This document shows positions 35,816 to 47,456 of a stretch of DNA of 64,000 bases, piece after piece. Under the pieces are notes generated by a model. That model was not told the DNA's origin, did no database searches, and saw nothing but the letters and a program-made list of their open reading frames with translations. The first letter of the stretch is position 1, and each line of letters opens with the position of its first letter. Source of the stretch: Reticulascus tulasneorum (lineage: Eukaryota; Ascomycota; Sordariomycetes; Glomerellales; Reticulascaceae); assembly GCA_001557505.1 (NCBI GenBank), contig LSAX01000003.1, forward strand, positions 992,001 through 1,056,000, read 5' to 3'. Both the position numbers and the translations under genes were made by a program.

Positions 35816-36900
35816 TTAGGTCAGGGCAACTACCATGCTTTGCTTAACACTAGCACCGGCTACATCCATGATCGCAACACCAGTCTGGCACGGGGCGAAC
35901 CCTAAGCACTGCCCTCCGCAAGTATACGAAGCAAAGTCCGCGATTGGTATGTGCCCGCAGAACTCTGGGTAGGGATGCACAGGAGCAGGAGGAGGTGGTG
36001 GTGATGGCGGCGGGGTGTCGGTAGAGATGGAGGGTTGACGCTTGGCAGGGTCGGTAGGTAGTCGCACACTAGCGAGGGTATGGTAATGGGGAACACAGGC
36101 GGTGGCACCACTCCCGGCGGCGGCGGCCCAATTGGTGGGGGACGCAGGGGCACGGGGGCAGGGACAATGATTGGCACCGGTGGCGGATATATCGTGCCAG
36201 GCGGGAGTATGATTGGGAACAAAACTCGATGCCTGGCGGCAGAATGGTTCCGCGGATGATGAATGGTAGGATAGGAAGGTAACCCGGATACAGGTTGATC
36301 GTGACCGGTGCCGGCCCGGGGGGCAGGATGATTCCGCCGAAGGCGATGGGGTCGGAGGTCGTGAACCCGGCCGAAATAACGATGTTGTCCGGCACTGGCA
36401 CATCCTTCGGGTATCGCACACCATTGATAGTGACGTCGAATTTGTGGAACTGATCGCGGATGATGGTTATGGAGCGGGTGATTGGGGAATTCACCGGAAA
36501 CTTCACGTCAGGGATTCTGAACCTAGGGAGGGACGCACCCTGTTGGATGGTGGCCGGATAGAGCAGAGGGACACCCTCTGGGTACATCGTTGCTGGCACG
36601 GTGATTCCGGCGGTGGGCTTATAGCCGGAGGGCAACGGCAACGGCATTGGCGCGGGCAACGGGACGCCTGGACTAATGGCTACCGGATTGGGCAGAAACC
36701 TGCCTACGCCGCAACACGTAGCTGTCAGCATCTGCCATAGATTGCACTGCCTACTGCAGTTGTCTGGCCCGGGAGGGCTATTGTTGCGTCCGCTGGGTGG
36801 CAGCGCCGCGATGCCCCTGGCACAGTCCGCGTACACTACCGGTGCCGCCCTTAAGCAGTCACTCCAAGAGGAGGTGGAACAGCATTGGGTTGAGGTAAGA
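35816..36900 (-). CDS. Proline-rich Cys-containing protein, frame disrupted or intron structure unresolved
   Basis: Coding-like sequence continues through three frames. From about 36900 to 36240 one frame gives a Cys-rich head (CCSTSSWSDC, then CSRQCNLWQMLTATCCG) and a Pro/Val/Ile-rich middle ending in ILPPG. From about 36222 a second frame resumes the same style (FPIILPPGTIYPPPVP) to about 36030. A third frame carries PPPSPPPPPAPVHPYPEFCG, then CGGQCLGFAPC, and stops at 35816. A 59-nt GTATCC...GCCAG intron would link the first two in phase, yet its removal would delete coding-looking sequence, so a one-base frameshift is equally likely. No signal peptide or start codon was found. I do not recognise the family; an extracellular or wall protein is a guess from composition. 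It may be a pseudogene. Confidence 0.35.
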
Positions 36901-38511
36901 GGCTTACCTGTTAAACCTGCAGGCCTAGGACCGTTTTACTGGGCAGTATTGAAGAGTGACCGCTCAACTGCGTATATTGAGACAACTTGGATCTAATGTT
37001 ATGCTGGGTCTGTAAATTAAAGGAGTGAGGTTGTTAATTCGGCGAGACTGGCAGGAGGAAAGTGTCTCAAGCTGCATCTTTGTATGTGTATCCCAATAGC
37101 ATCAATAGTGTTCGGCCCTAGCATCCTCAGTTGCGACAGCCTTTCTCTCCGCTCGATGCCTCTCTTTCCCCTTGCCCAAAGATCTCGCCAGGCACATAAA
37201 TGAGGCACAGCAGGGAGCAGTGTAGCATACAGTTCCGCGACAGGGGTTAGATGGAGCAAACGATGTTAGATTTGACTGAGAGCAGTATCTAGTAAATACG
37301 AATACTATTCGTTGAATATGTTATTCCCTTGGAGCCCACCTCGTCAATGGAAGTAGAAACGCCACTGGTACATGTTCGCAAACAGGGCTTCTTGCTGAAA
37401 ACACCGCCACCTTGATATGGTAGCTTCTGATCAGAAGTTTGTGTAGTGATTTGAAGAGCAAAAGTTACATTGTCACAACCCACCGTGGTCCGCAGTGTAC
37501 CGCAACATGTTGAGCACTCTAGCTAAACAATGCCGGCGGCTTTGGGTCGTCGGCACAACTCTCGGGGAGTTGCTAGACTCCGTTCGTTGTGACTACACTC
37601 TCCACGTCAGCTAAACATAGAGTTGCCAATGTAGTATATATCAACGCAGCAACAGTTATAACCCCTTAATCCACCTGGTAAGTGATGTATCCTGGCTGCT
37701 GATTGTGGAGGGTTTTGGGGGCGGCCGGTGCTGACCCGAGGCTGCATCTGACCATGCCTAAGTACCAAAGCTTGCGTTGCATTTGGAGTACCTCCATACG
37801 GATCTGTACATGGTCATGGGTTCGGTTCAAGGAATTGCAAAGACCTGGTTGGGTTCTGTAGCAGTACGCACTCGGCCAAATGTCCTGCCCCTAACTCCCT
37901 AACATCTGTAATTGATAGTTTCTGGTATCAACAGCCCCCGGGATGCAGTATTATTTCCTTTTTGGGACCATATATCATATTATTTCGAGGCCGAGCCGGC
38001 GGATTCGCGTAAGGCTTGTAACCAAGAAGCTAGTTCGCCATCCATTTGCCTCCCGTCTCGCTTGCATTAACCAGATATTGATGGATTGCGCCACCGCTAG
38101 GCAATTTTGCTGCGGATGGCCCAGATGCGTCTGGGCTAGAGACTGCAGCCTAGTGTGCTAGAAGGCTTGAGCCCCGGTCTGTTGCACTCCGCAAATTCAT
38201 ATCCGAGGAAGGGAACTGCTTCGTCGGCGCCCTGGCCGTCAGTTGAAGTCTCTCCGGATTGGCAGCTTCTCGCTGCCTGATTTGGTATTAGAATAAGCTT
38301 ACTCTAGCATAAGACTTTTCCGCACAATCAGAATGATCTTGAGTGAGGAGACTCGGCTGCAACGCCGCGCGAGGAGGTCACTTGATGTACATAGTGCTAG
38401 TGCAATTGCTATATATTAGAAAGGCTGCTGTTCATCAGTGGCCAGTCTCCCCAGACCATTCCCTAGCAACCTCTCTAAGATAATTTTTTCACTAAACTTT
38501 GCGTTCTAATC
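36901..38511. other. AT-richer intergenic region
   Basis: No coding family was seen on either strand. It ends in the promoter of the small secreted protein gene. Confidence 0.4.
38410..38417 (+). promoter_or_regulatory. Probable TATA box of the small secreted protein gene
   Basis: TATATATT lies about 95 bases before the ATG at 38512, followed by a pyrimidine-rich leader. Position and sequence fit an inducible fungal promoter. Confidence 0.45.
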
Positions 38512-39163
38512 ATGAAGCTGTCAGTCGCCGCCCTGACTGCACTGGTTGCTGTAGCAGCCGCCAACCCCGTATCTGTTACCAACAGCATATCCGTCAAAGA
38601 GCCAGAGCACCTGGAAAAGCGAGTTGCCGAGAGCTTTCATCTAGTGAACTGCCGTCAGATCTTTGGGGGTTATACCAATTCATGGATCATGGTTAGTCTA
38701 TCCGATGTCGAAATCTAACCTTTGGCTGATTGTATGATTAGTACTTCTGGAACGACGGCCTTTCGACTGATTCTGCACCAACACACTCATGCAACGTCGG
38801 CCCGTCGAACGACGTCTTCCACTGGGAAGGAGGTTCCGGGTTTTCCTGCAACCTCCTACGTGTGGGGACGTTTGTTCGTGGCGGTATTGATGGCGACGCT
38901 CATGGCCGACCTAACTTTTCGGTTGCTGGGTATGAAACGAGATCCCAAGATCACATCACAACCTCCGTCTAGGGCTAACTAGTACCCATTTAGTGGCATA
39001 AACGATGGACGTCAGTTCACCTGTCGCAAAAACAACGAGCCTTATATTGCCAAGACGATCTCATCCACTCAAGTTTGTCAAAGTATCTATTACTGTCTTG
39101 TGAGCATAATTACTCTCCTCTATCTAGGAAGTTATACGGGACTGACATACAATCTAGCGTTAA
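38512..39163 (+). CDS. Small secreted cysteine-rich protein with Kex2 propeptide (effector candidate)
   Basis: Four exons (38512-38691, 38742-38929, 38994-39099, 39158-39163) give 159 aa; introns are 50, 64 and 58 nt. A signal peptide (MKLSVAALTALVAVAAA) is followed by a short pro-region ending in the Kex2 site LEKR, then a mature part of about 120 residues with six cysteines (LVNCRQIF, SCNVG, FSCNLL, FTCRKN, QVCQSI, YYCLR) and no long hydrophobic segment. The last coding exon is only two codons, CGT TAA; reading through its donor instead would add about 45 residues, so the exact end is uncertain. I do not recognise the family. Size, Cys content and processing site fit secreted effectors or antimicrobial peptides. 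Without splicing only a 68-residue frame is visible, so automatic annotation may miss it. Confidence 0.72.
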
Positions 39164-40858
39164 TGAGAAGCTTAGATAGAACTCCCCGTTTGCCGTTCCT
39201 CAGGATTTGTGGTCATACGAGTCGGGCACCATGTACCTAAGCAATCAGTGAAGTAACGAAGTAGCGTTAGGATGCCTTGTCTGACTTGGTGTCAAATGGT
39301 GGCGGAGATAACTTTTCTTTTCACGGTACATGATTACTGTTTTATGTGACCTCTGTATGATGTGGTTGTGATGCTTCCTTCATCCATCTTTCATTATTAT
39401 TAAAATTTCTTCAGAATCTTGGTTCCTTGTAGGACGTTACACACGCCGCAGTAGGCTAACCGTTGTATGGCGCTTTATCCGCCTTTAACGTAATTATGCG
39501 GAACGGTTTGGTTATTTTGGGGGACAAAGCAGTGTAGTGATGCCGTCATAGTCGCAGGGCAGGGCTAAGGTTTGCATCAATACAGGGCGTGCCTTGCTGG
39601 CCGCATACAAGTTTATCATGAGATCTTGAGGATCGAAGAGTGAGATATAAGTAAGTGAGTGTCGAAAGCCTCTCTGAGGTGGCCGGCAAGGCGGGCTCCA
39701 GTGTGCAGCACTCATAAGTTCGTAATGAGGTCAAACAAACTTAATAGCAATCCTGCTGTTGTTCCCACGCTGTCAGATGTCTCTTCTTTGTTTCTCTCAG
39801 CTAGCAGCCGCCGCATAAGACCTCCTTAACACCAACTTACACCTGTGCAGCCTCATGCACTTCATGTCGCTGGCTGCTACTGTTCGCTTGTAGGTGTCCT
39901 GGCTGTCACGTGGTAAGTTATATTCTGCCGGTTGTTACCGCCTCCTCGGGAGCTAATTACAGTACGTATCATGGTCAGCCAAGGAGCGTCGCCTTAGCTA
40001 AGATAAGGTAATTACCTATGTACACCCTAATTAGCGGCCGCCCCTGCAGCCTTTTCTGGAATTAATAGCACCGTTGTGCAGGCGGGACACCGTTCCACAG
40101 AAACAGCCCATACATATGAAGGAAATTGATTTCCCCACTTGCACGAAGCACAAGACTTCTCCCAATGTGGTACTCTAAACGAACGCTCCCCGTTGCCCAA
40201 TACCAAGGGTATTTCCCAGCATGTCGTCCGTACTGATAGTATATGTACAGGCTTCTCCAAACATCGGCCTGCAAGGCTGCAGGGTTCAAGAGGGGGACCT
40301 GAGACGGGCAGCCCGCAAACTCCTGCCTCTGACAAAAAGTCCCTTATTTTTCTGGTAGCGCTTGGGGGCCAAAAGCAGCCCGGCAGGTCTGGACCCTTTA
40401 TTCGCACCCGTGCTGCCAGATCATTCGCTAGCGCCCTCGTTCCCCGACCTCTCGAATCCCTTCTTCTGTGAGCTTGTTGCATCTGACGCAGCTAGGCAAC
40501 CTAGACGGGCCTTCATTGTGCGAGAAATGTGATACATACTCATGCACGCCACCCGGCGTTTGCGTAGGTAATTTAGCTATCACTGGGCTGAAATCCCACG
40601 CCCACTAGCCCCCCTCCCCAACCGCCCCCAATTGTAGGACCGGGGAGCTCGGTTCATAAGCTCGTTGCATGGTGAGACCAGGGGAGCTCCTGGAGGTTGA
40701 CCCTATTTAAGGCTGAGCAAGTGCCCAATTGTAAGAAAACCTTACCTGATTTTGTTTTGCGTCGTCTTGCTGTCAAAAAGTGAAGCTATTCGTAACTCAA
40801 TTCTGTGATCTTAACCCCCCCCCTTTCCCGCATACCAAACCCCCTAAACACCAACACA
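39164..40858. other. Intergenic, nothing recognised
   Basis: No coding signal on either strand. It includes a TACCTATGTACACC-type tract near 40015 and the promoter of the calpain gene at its right end. Confidence 0.4.
40704..40710 (+). promoter_or_regulatory. TATA-like element upstream of the calpain gene
   Basis: TATTTAA lies 149 bases before the ATG at 40859, followed by a C-rich leader. Assignment rests on position only. Confidence 0.3.
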
Positions 40859-43383
40859 ATGGACCTCTCTGGCGATCCGCCCCCACCACCTCCACCACCA
40901 GCACCGGCCACCAAGAAGAACAACAAGAAAACGCCTCAGGAGATCCTCGCCGACTTCTGGGAAAAGTTCCACACCAAGACACCCGGCAAAGTAACCTCAA
41001 TCTTCCCCCGCAGCCTATACAGCACCCTCCTGCCGACCCCCAGCCCCCGCGGCGCCAAATCCACGTGCAACGCGGCCCAGAGCTACGAGGCTGCGGCCAA
41101 GGAGTGTCGCGACAAGGTCAAGCGAATCGTGCGCGAATGCAACCGTACCAACGAGAAATACACCGACCCGGACTTTGATATCGAGCGAGACCCGGAGAAC
41201 AACTGCCTCAATGGCCTGGTTCGAGACGGTTCGGGCGTGGGAAATGCCGCGGCGAGTGCGGCGCCCGCGGTAAGCGCGTGGGAGGTGAAGAGCAGCCTTG
41301 AGACGCTGGCTCAGAGCCAGATGCTAGGCAGCGGCGGCACAGTGCCACTCGATCCGACTGCGCTGGGGAAATTCATCGGCTCCGACGGCGACAGCTTCGC
41401 CTTTGGCGGTGTTTCGTCAGGGGAGTACTACTCTCCGGGCTCGATTCACCGGGTGGACTGGATCTTTGAGAGCCCGCAGTTCCAAATTGGGGGCTACTCC
41501 AGCTCAGATATCAAGCAGGGCGCCAACGGCGACTGCTGGTGGCTCGCGGCCGTGGCGACGATTGCACACCGCAAAGACCTCATGGAGCGGGTGTGCGTGG
41601 CCCGCGACGAGGAATGCGGCGTGTACGGTTTCGTCTTCCAGCGAGACGGCGAGTGGGTCTCCACCGTCGTGGACGATAACCTGTATTTGAACGAGTCCGA
41701 CTTCGACTACTACGGCGACGTCTACGACAGCACAGGCAAGAAGGCGCGCAAGCATCGAACGTCCAAGCAGACGGGCTCGGAGGCGCTCTACTTTGCCCAC
41801 TGTGAGGATCCGAACGAGACATGGCTGCCTATCCTCGAGAAGGCGTATGCGAAGGTCCACGGCGACTACGAAGCCATTTCTGGTGGGTGGCCGGGCGAGG
41901 CTGTCGAGGACATGACTGGTGGCGTGACCTCGACCATCGCAACCAATCGCGTCCTACGTAAAGACAAGCTCTGGAGAGAGCTTGTCAACTCGGACGGCGA
42001 GTTCGTCTTCGCCCTCGCGGCCATGGGCACCGGCTGGGATTGGCAAAAGAGCGGCCTCGCGCTCGGACACGCATATTCCATTCTCCAATCCCGAGAAGAA
42101 GTCGACGAGGATGGAAAACGAGTCCGGCTCGTCCAGATTCGGTAGGCACCCCCCCTCTTGATTACCACGTTCTACTTTCCACGCATCCAACTAACAGCAC
42201 CAGAAACCCGTGGGGCGAGCGTTCGTACAGCGGCGTTGGCGAATGGAACGGCCCCTGGTCCGACGGCTCTAAGGAATGGACTGCCTACTGGCTCAAGAAA
42301 ATGAACCACACCTTCGGCGACGACGGCCTTTTCTGGATGTCGTACGAAGACATGCTCAGCACGTTCATGTACATACATCGGACCCGCCTCTTCGATGAGA
42401 AGTGGACTATCGTCCAGCAATGGACCTCCGCTAACGTGTCATGGGTCACCGGCTACCTCCAAACTAAGTTCGTCATCGAGGTCAAGAAATCGGGCATGGT
42501 CGTTGTCGTGCTGACCCAGCTTGACGATCGGTACTTCCACGGCTTCGAGGGTCAGTACTACTTTGAACTCCACTTCGTACTTCAGGAACCGGGCGCCGCC
42601 GATGCCGACCACATCTGCCGCGTGCGCCCCGTTCATAAATGGGAGAATCGCTCCGTCTCTTGCGAGGTCGACCTAGAGCCGGGCAAGTACGAGGTCCTGC
42701 CCAAGATCACGGCGACGCGCAACGCCGGAGCCAAGGCCGTCGAGGAGGTGGTCAAGGAGTACGCCGATAAGAACCCGCAGAAACTACGCCAGGTGGGCAT
42801 GCACTACGACCTAGCGCACGCCAAGGGCGGCGTGCCCGACGAGGATGAGCTGGCCGAAAAGAAGCGGCTCGACGCGAAGCGCAAGAAGGAGGAGAAGAAA
42901 CGCAAGCATAAGGAGAAGGAGAAGAAGGCCATGGCCGAGGCTGCCAAGGCGATGGAAGAGGCGGCTAAGGCAATGAAGGAGGTTGCTAAGCTGGATGCTG
43001 AGAGCACCAAGGATGCGAAGAAGGAAGCGGAGGCCAAGACTGAGGCCAAGACGGAAACAACGACGGAAACGAAGGCTGAAGAGAAGAAGGACGAAGCTAA
43101 GACTGAGGAAAAGAAAGAAGAGCCGAAAGAGAAGGATGGCGAGTGGACCGAGGTGAAGGATTCCGACAAGGAATCCACCGACAGCAAGAAGAAGGAGGCC
43201 GAAGCAAAGGCCGCCGACTCCAAGCCTCTCGTGGCCGCACCAACCGAAACCAAACCAGCGGAGACCAAGAAAGAAGAAGTCAAGGAAGACAAGCCCGCCG
43301 AGGCAAAAGAACCGGCAACGACGGAGAAGGCTCCCGAGGCCGAGACTAAGGTTGAGGAAAAGAAGGAAGAGGAGGAAGGGGAA

Positions 43384-43416
<33 letters not shown>

Positions 43417-43590
43417 ACTCCGGAAGAGGTTGAGGAAAACCCCTCACCACCATGGAACGCTGTTTGCGTCGTCGGTCTCCGCGTGTACGCGCGCGACCCC
43501 GAGGTGACTATCACGATGGTGAAGCATAAGAATGCAGAGGAGGCGAGCAATCTCACCATTGAGGGCGAGCCAGCGGGTGCGACCATGTAA
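40859..43590 (+). CDS. Calpain-family (C2) cysteine protease with long charged tail
   Basis: Two exons (40859-42141 and 42204-43590, intron 62 nt) give 889 aa. The head has a run of Pro (GDPPPPPPPPAPA). The calpain core follows: QGANGDCWWLAAVATIA with catalytic Cys (C226), His in LALGHAYSIL (H404) and Asn in RNPWGERSYSG (N429); the intron falls inside the Arg codon before that Asn. The C2-like region continues to WENRSVSCEVDLEPGKYEV. Then come roughly 200 residues of Lys/Glu/Ala low complexity ending in a run of Glu (near 43360-43425), and a short folded-looking end (WNAVCVVGLRVYARDPEVTI). It is not the PalB/Rim13 type by layout; a general intracellular fungal calpain is the better reading. 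An alternative acceptor six bases upstream (42198) would add Thr-Arg before the Asn block. The start at 40859 gives MDLSGD. Confidence 0.92.
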
Positions 43591-43787
43591 ACTTGGGAAA
43601 AGAAACATGATTCATGACTTACGAGGAGGATGAAATAGTTGAATTAGCTTGCGAGTTCTCTGCTCCTTTCACAAAATTGGTCACATTAGTCTGTAAAATA
43701 CACAATCCACCAACAGCTCACATCCATGACCAAATGTGCCGTCTCATACTTCTTACCATGATAAGTGTTGTGAATACGGCCAAAGAC

Positions 43788-46700
43788 TCAGTGATCCCAT
43801 TTGAGTTTTGTGTATGCCCTCTGGACCTCATCTCGTAGATGACCATCGTCGCTGGCATACTGGGCCAGGTTCATCGCCGTCTCCGCCCATTTCCTGCAGT
43901 CATCGTCCTGCTTTGCGCCGTACAGTTCGACGGCGTGGTTCCAGGCAGAAGTAGCCAGCCAATGTAGCTCTTCTGTCGGCACGGGATGCTCACCCTGCCA
44001 TCTAATGACTTGAAGTTCACCGATAAGGGGATAGAGGGAACTTACATCTTCCGATTCGCGTGCGACTTTAGTGGCCTGGCCCATCAATTGCAGCGCCAAG
44101 CCATCGCTCGAAGGCAAGACGACTTGGAGCAAACAGCGGATATACTTGAACAGTCTAGCAGATGCAAACTGCTCAATCTCCCATATCTCATTGATAATCA
44201 ACTGCATTGCCGTGAAGAGAGCTGGTAGTTGAGCATTAGCGCCTGAAAACCAGTCAATCGAGAATCTTACCATCCGGAGGGAGCTTTCCACCCAAGAGGC
44301 AATCAGCCATGGCCTTGAACGCCGTCACATCCGCACACCCTCGGGCCTTACGAATAATCTCATGAAGATCGATGTAATTCTTAAGGTGCACTGCTGCCTC
44401 AAAGTCAAAGACTAAGAGCGTTGCGAGCTTTGCTACCATGTCATTGGAAAGCTGATCGTCAAGATCCGGGAGTCTGGATTGAAGGTCAGTATCAAATGCA
44501 GCGACATGTCTTCGCATGATCAAGTATTCTTGCAGCTGCTCTTCCATGTTATCTCGAGTTCGCGCCAATGCTACCATAGCCGCGGCAGCGATGAAGTTGC
44601 AGAACATGGTCTTCAGCGACAAATCATTGGCAGCTTCCACAGGTAGGTCTTGCGGATAATGCGTGATGATGGCGAGACAAGACTTGAAAATGCGAATTGA
44701 ATGCGGGAGATCCCAGACCTGCGAGTTCTTGAGGCCGAGATTGTACGCGTTCTGGCAGAACCAGTCGAGCTCTTTGACTGTAAAAACGCGACTTCCCTCT
44801 TCATCTCTGGGATCACGCTGGACTGCGTTGACAACTGGAGTTTAACATCAGTTACCAGCAAGCAGCAAAGAAAGCTCGCAGTTGGCCACCCACCGCCTTC
44901 AAAGATGGTACAGAGGTCTTCGATGGCCGTGACTTGGGCCGTTGTATTGTGTTCTTCAGCTACAATGACAGAGTAGAGGAGCCGGATCGTACACCTCAAT
45001 AATGCTGGGAGGTGAATGGTAGCATGGGTGTCGAATTGGTACCGGCCAACCAGTTCCTTCATAGCGACAACAGCACAAACCTTGTCTCCCGCCTTCTGTG
45101 CCTCAAGAACGCAAGCATATAGAAAATCTGGGTCTTTTGAGGCTGCCCTGCCTACGAACTCAAGACACTCCACGGCCATCCCGTGATCAAGGCTGCGGAG
45201 AGCAACTTTGAACATGAGGTACCTTGTCATTGTCTCGTTCTGAGTTGCCTCGGGCATTGAATGGAAGATAACTTTCGCCTTTTCGTTATCGTTTGTGCCC
45301 AAAGCACATAGGAGGAGTTTTCTTCCGATATTAGCCCAGTGTGTTGGCCAAGAGCAGACCGTGACATACCTGCAAATTTTCCCTTTGTTTAACGGGCCAG
45401 CATTTTGGAAAATATCGTGTAAAGCTACATGGCACCACCTCTCGGCAATATTAAATAGTCCATGTGAGTAGTTTGCTTCGACTTTCTTCCAGATAAGCTG
45501 TGTGTGTTAGCCAAATTGTTGGGTCGACACAATGGCGCTTCACATACTGTCTGTGCTGCAACTGTTGCTGAAGCACCAAGAGATCTGGAGAGGTTGTCTC
45601 CTATGCTTGAAAAAAGCGATCCAATCTCTTCGATAGTCTCAAGCGTGTCTCGATGACTCGTCGTCATCCACACTCGAATGATAACCAGTCTCTCGATCCA
45701 ATCTTCTCTCCCGGACTGAAGTATTTTGGTCATCAAGAACTCATCAATAGCATTTGTTGCTAGGCTAGGGCTCTTGTCATTGAGCTTTTGTATATGATGC
45801 ACGAGCAGCTTGAAATGGGGTTCGGAAAAGTTGAATATCCTTACCATCCGTCGCAGGATATCGGCGTACCCATCCGAATCAAACACCTCGGCCGGCGTAT
45901 GCTGCAGAAGCTCGAGACGCAGTAGCAGAACGAGTGGTTTGTCCCCGATCTCCAACTCCATGCTATCAATCATACCTAACGCCTTGTTGGAGGCATCCTG
46001 CGAGTTGGTGCCAAGCAGCGCGTGAATCAAAGCCCGACAGATTGATAGGCGTAACTCGACGGCATCTCTCGACAACAACTCCAGGTCCTGAGAGCTAATT
46101 ACCTCATAAGACCTCTCCAACCACTTCACGGACATGTGATAATCTTGCTTGTCGGATAAATCTTTCCCAATCTCAAATAGAACATCAGCTAGGTTTTCTG
46201 CAGAGTGCGGATCGAGCGCCTGTCTTAGGGCTTCGGCCTTGCTGTACATGTGCTCGGCTACGTCGAGACGATTATCCTTCTAAGACTGTGTGCTGTGAGA
46301 AGTTGCCTGGACTGGGCGAGCTGGATAACCCACTAAAGCTGTTCGAAGCGTAAAATACTCTGCCTCAAGCCGTTTGCATTCGACAACATCAGGTCCATGG
46401 ATTTGACTTTGCAGATCCTGCAGCCGACTGTTATAATCAGCTGCCTTCTGCAGCCCAGCCAGCGCGTCCTCCGAGTTTCCTTCATCTAGAACCGAAGTCA
46501 GGCAGAAGTCCAATTGACTGTGACCTCTGTGTACGAGGCAGATGATAACTCACCAATACACGACTTCCCGGTCTTCAGGGCCAATTTCATCAAATGGATA
46601 AGATCGGCCACCGCCGTACCCCGACTCCCATCGCCAGGCCTCCACCTCGCACGATCAATCAACAAGAACGCAAAGAATCGACTTCGGAGGAGAAGCCTGC

Positions 46701-47019
46701 CCCGCGTCGGAGGAGCTCCAGGGACATCCTGTCGCCGGAGTCTGGTGCAGAGATTCCATAGCTCAGTGCCGCATTTGTCCAGTTCGGTCTGTCTCTGCCC
46801 GGTGTCTTGCCTGCCCTTGGCATTCGACGTCAAAATACGGCGAATCTGTTCCTTCAGATCGACCAGTAACGGGTCGATCGCCGCGGAGTCGAGAGACGAG
46901 GGAAGACGTTGCAACAGCGTTTGGCAAAATTCTGGTAGGGAACATATGGACGTTGCTTGCATGTGGCTGACCTTTGGCTTCTGCCGCAAAGGTGCAGGGA
47001 GGCTCTTGGCTGGTGGCAT
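43788..47019 (-). CDS. SPO22: Meiosis-specific protein SPO22/ZIP4
   Basis: Eight exons (46554-47019, 46334-46485, 45548-46279, 45370-45497, 44894-45321, 44271-44834, 44046-44221, 43788-43994) join in phase to 950 aa. ZIP4/SPO22 is a TPR-like helical-repeat protein that links synapsis and crossover formation on meiotic chromosomes. Family landmarks are TALKDNRLDVAEHMYSKAEA assembled across an intron, LIWKKVEANYSHGLFNIAER, VFTVKELDWFCQNAYNLGL, LPHSIRIFKSCLAI and the late block WLATSAWNHAVELYGAKQDD, typical of the SPO22 domain. Introns are 48-68 nt. Two apparent shorter introns (28 and 29 nt) were rejected for in-phase longer ones. Presence of an apparently intact copy implies the lineage retains meiotic capacity. 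Confidence 0.9.
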
Positions 47020-47456
47020 AGCTGTCACGGCCAGAAGAACTGAGTATGCATTATACAGCGAGTCAAATTAGTCACGAGGATCAGTATCATAAGAGCGATA
47101 TGAACGAAGAATGGGGATGTAGAGAGGAACAAGAACTTAATTCTGAGTAGCGAGGCGCCAACCAAAAGGTACTAGATTACCTCATCATCCTAAGATGAAG
47201 AAAGCAGTCACGAAGAAAAGACCGTTCCTTCCGCGGCCCAATGCTCCCACATTACCACATTCCAGGCGGAGCCGAATGCCATTGGGCAGGCTCCTCCGAG
47301 TCTACAACCCAACCCTCATTTTTCAAATGCGTGAGAATGCCATGATGAAGCCGATATGCCCCTGGTATCCAACCGTTCCGGCCGCCCAACCGCCCCAATG
47401 ACCTTGTTTCCCATACCGATAAGATATTGCACCAAGATATATACCCGCGAGAAATT
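47020..47456. other. Short intergenic region
   Basis: Promoter of SPO22/ZIP4 and 3' end of the ERT1-type gene, both on the minus strand. Nothing else seen. Confidence 0.5.

Noticed and set aside
42804..43586. Ser-rich 260-codon ORF on the minus strand
   Set aside because: Antisense of the Lys/Glu-rich calpain tail; its composition is the complement of GAG/AAG codons.
46525..46553. 29-nt intron in SPO22/ZIP4
   Set aside because: Too short for a fungal intron; a 68-nt intron (46486-46553) is in phase with a good acceptor. A 28-nt candidate at about 44243-44270 was replaced by a 49-nt one for the same reason.
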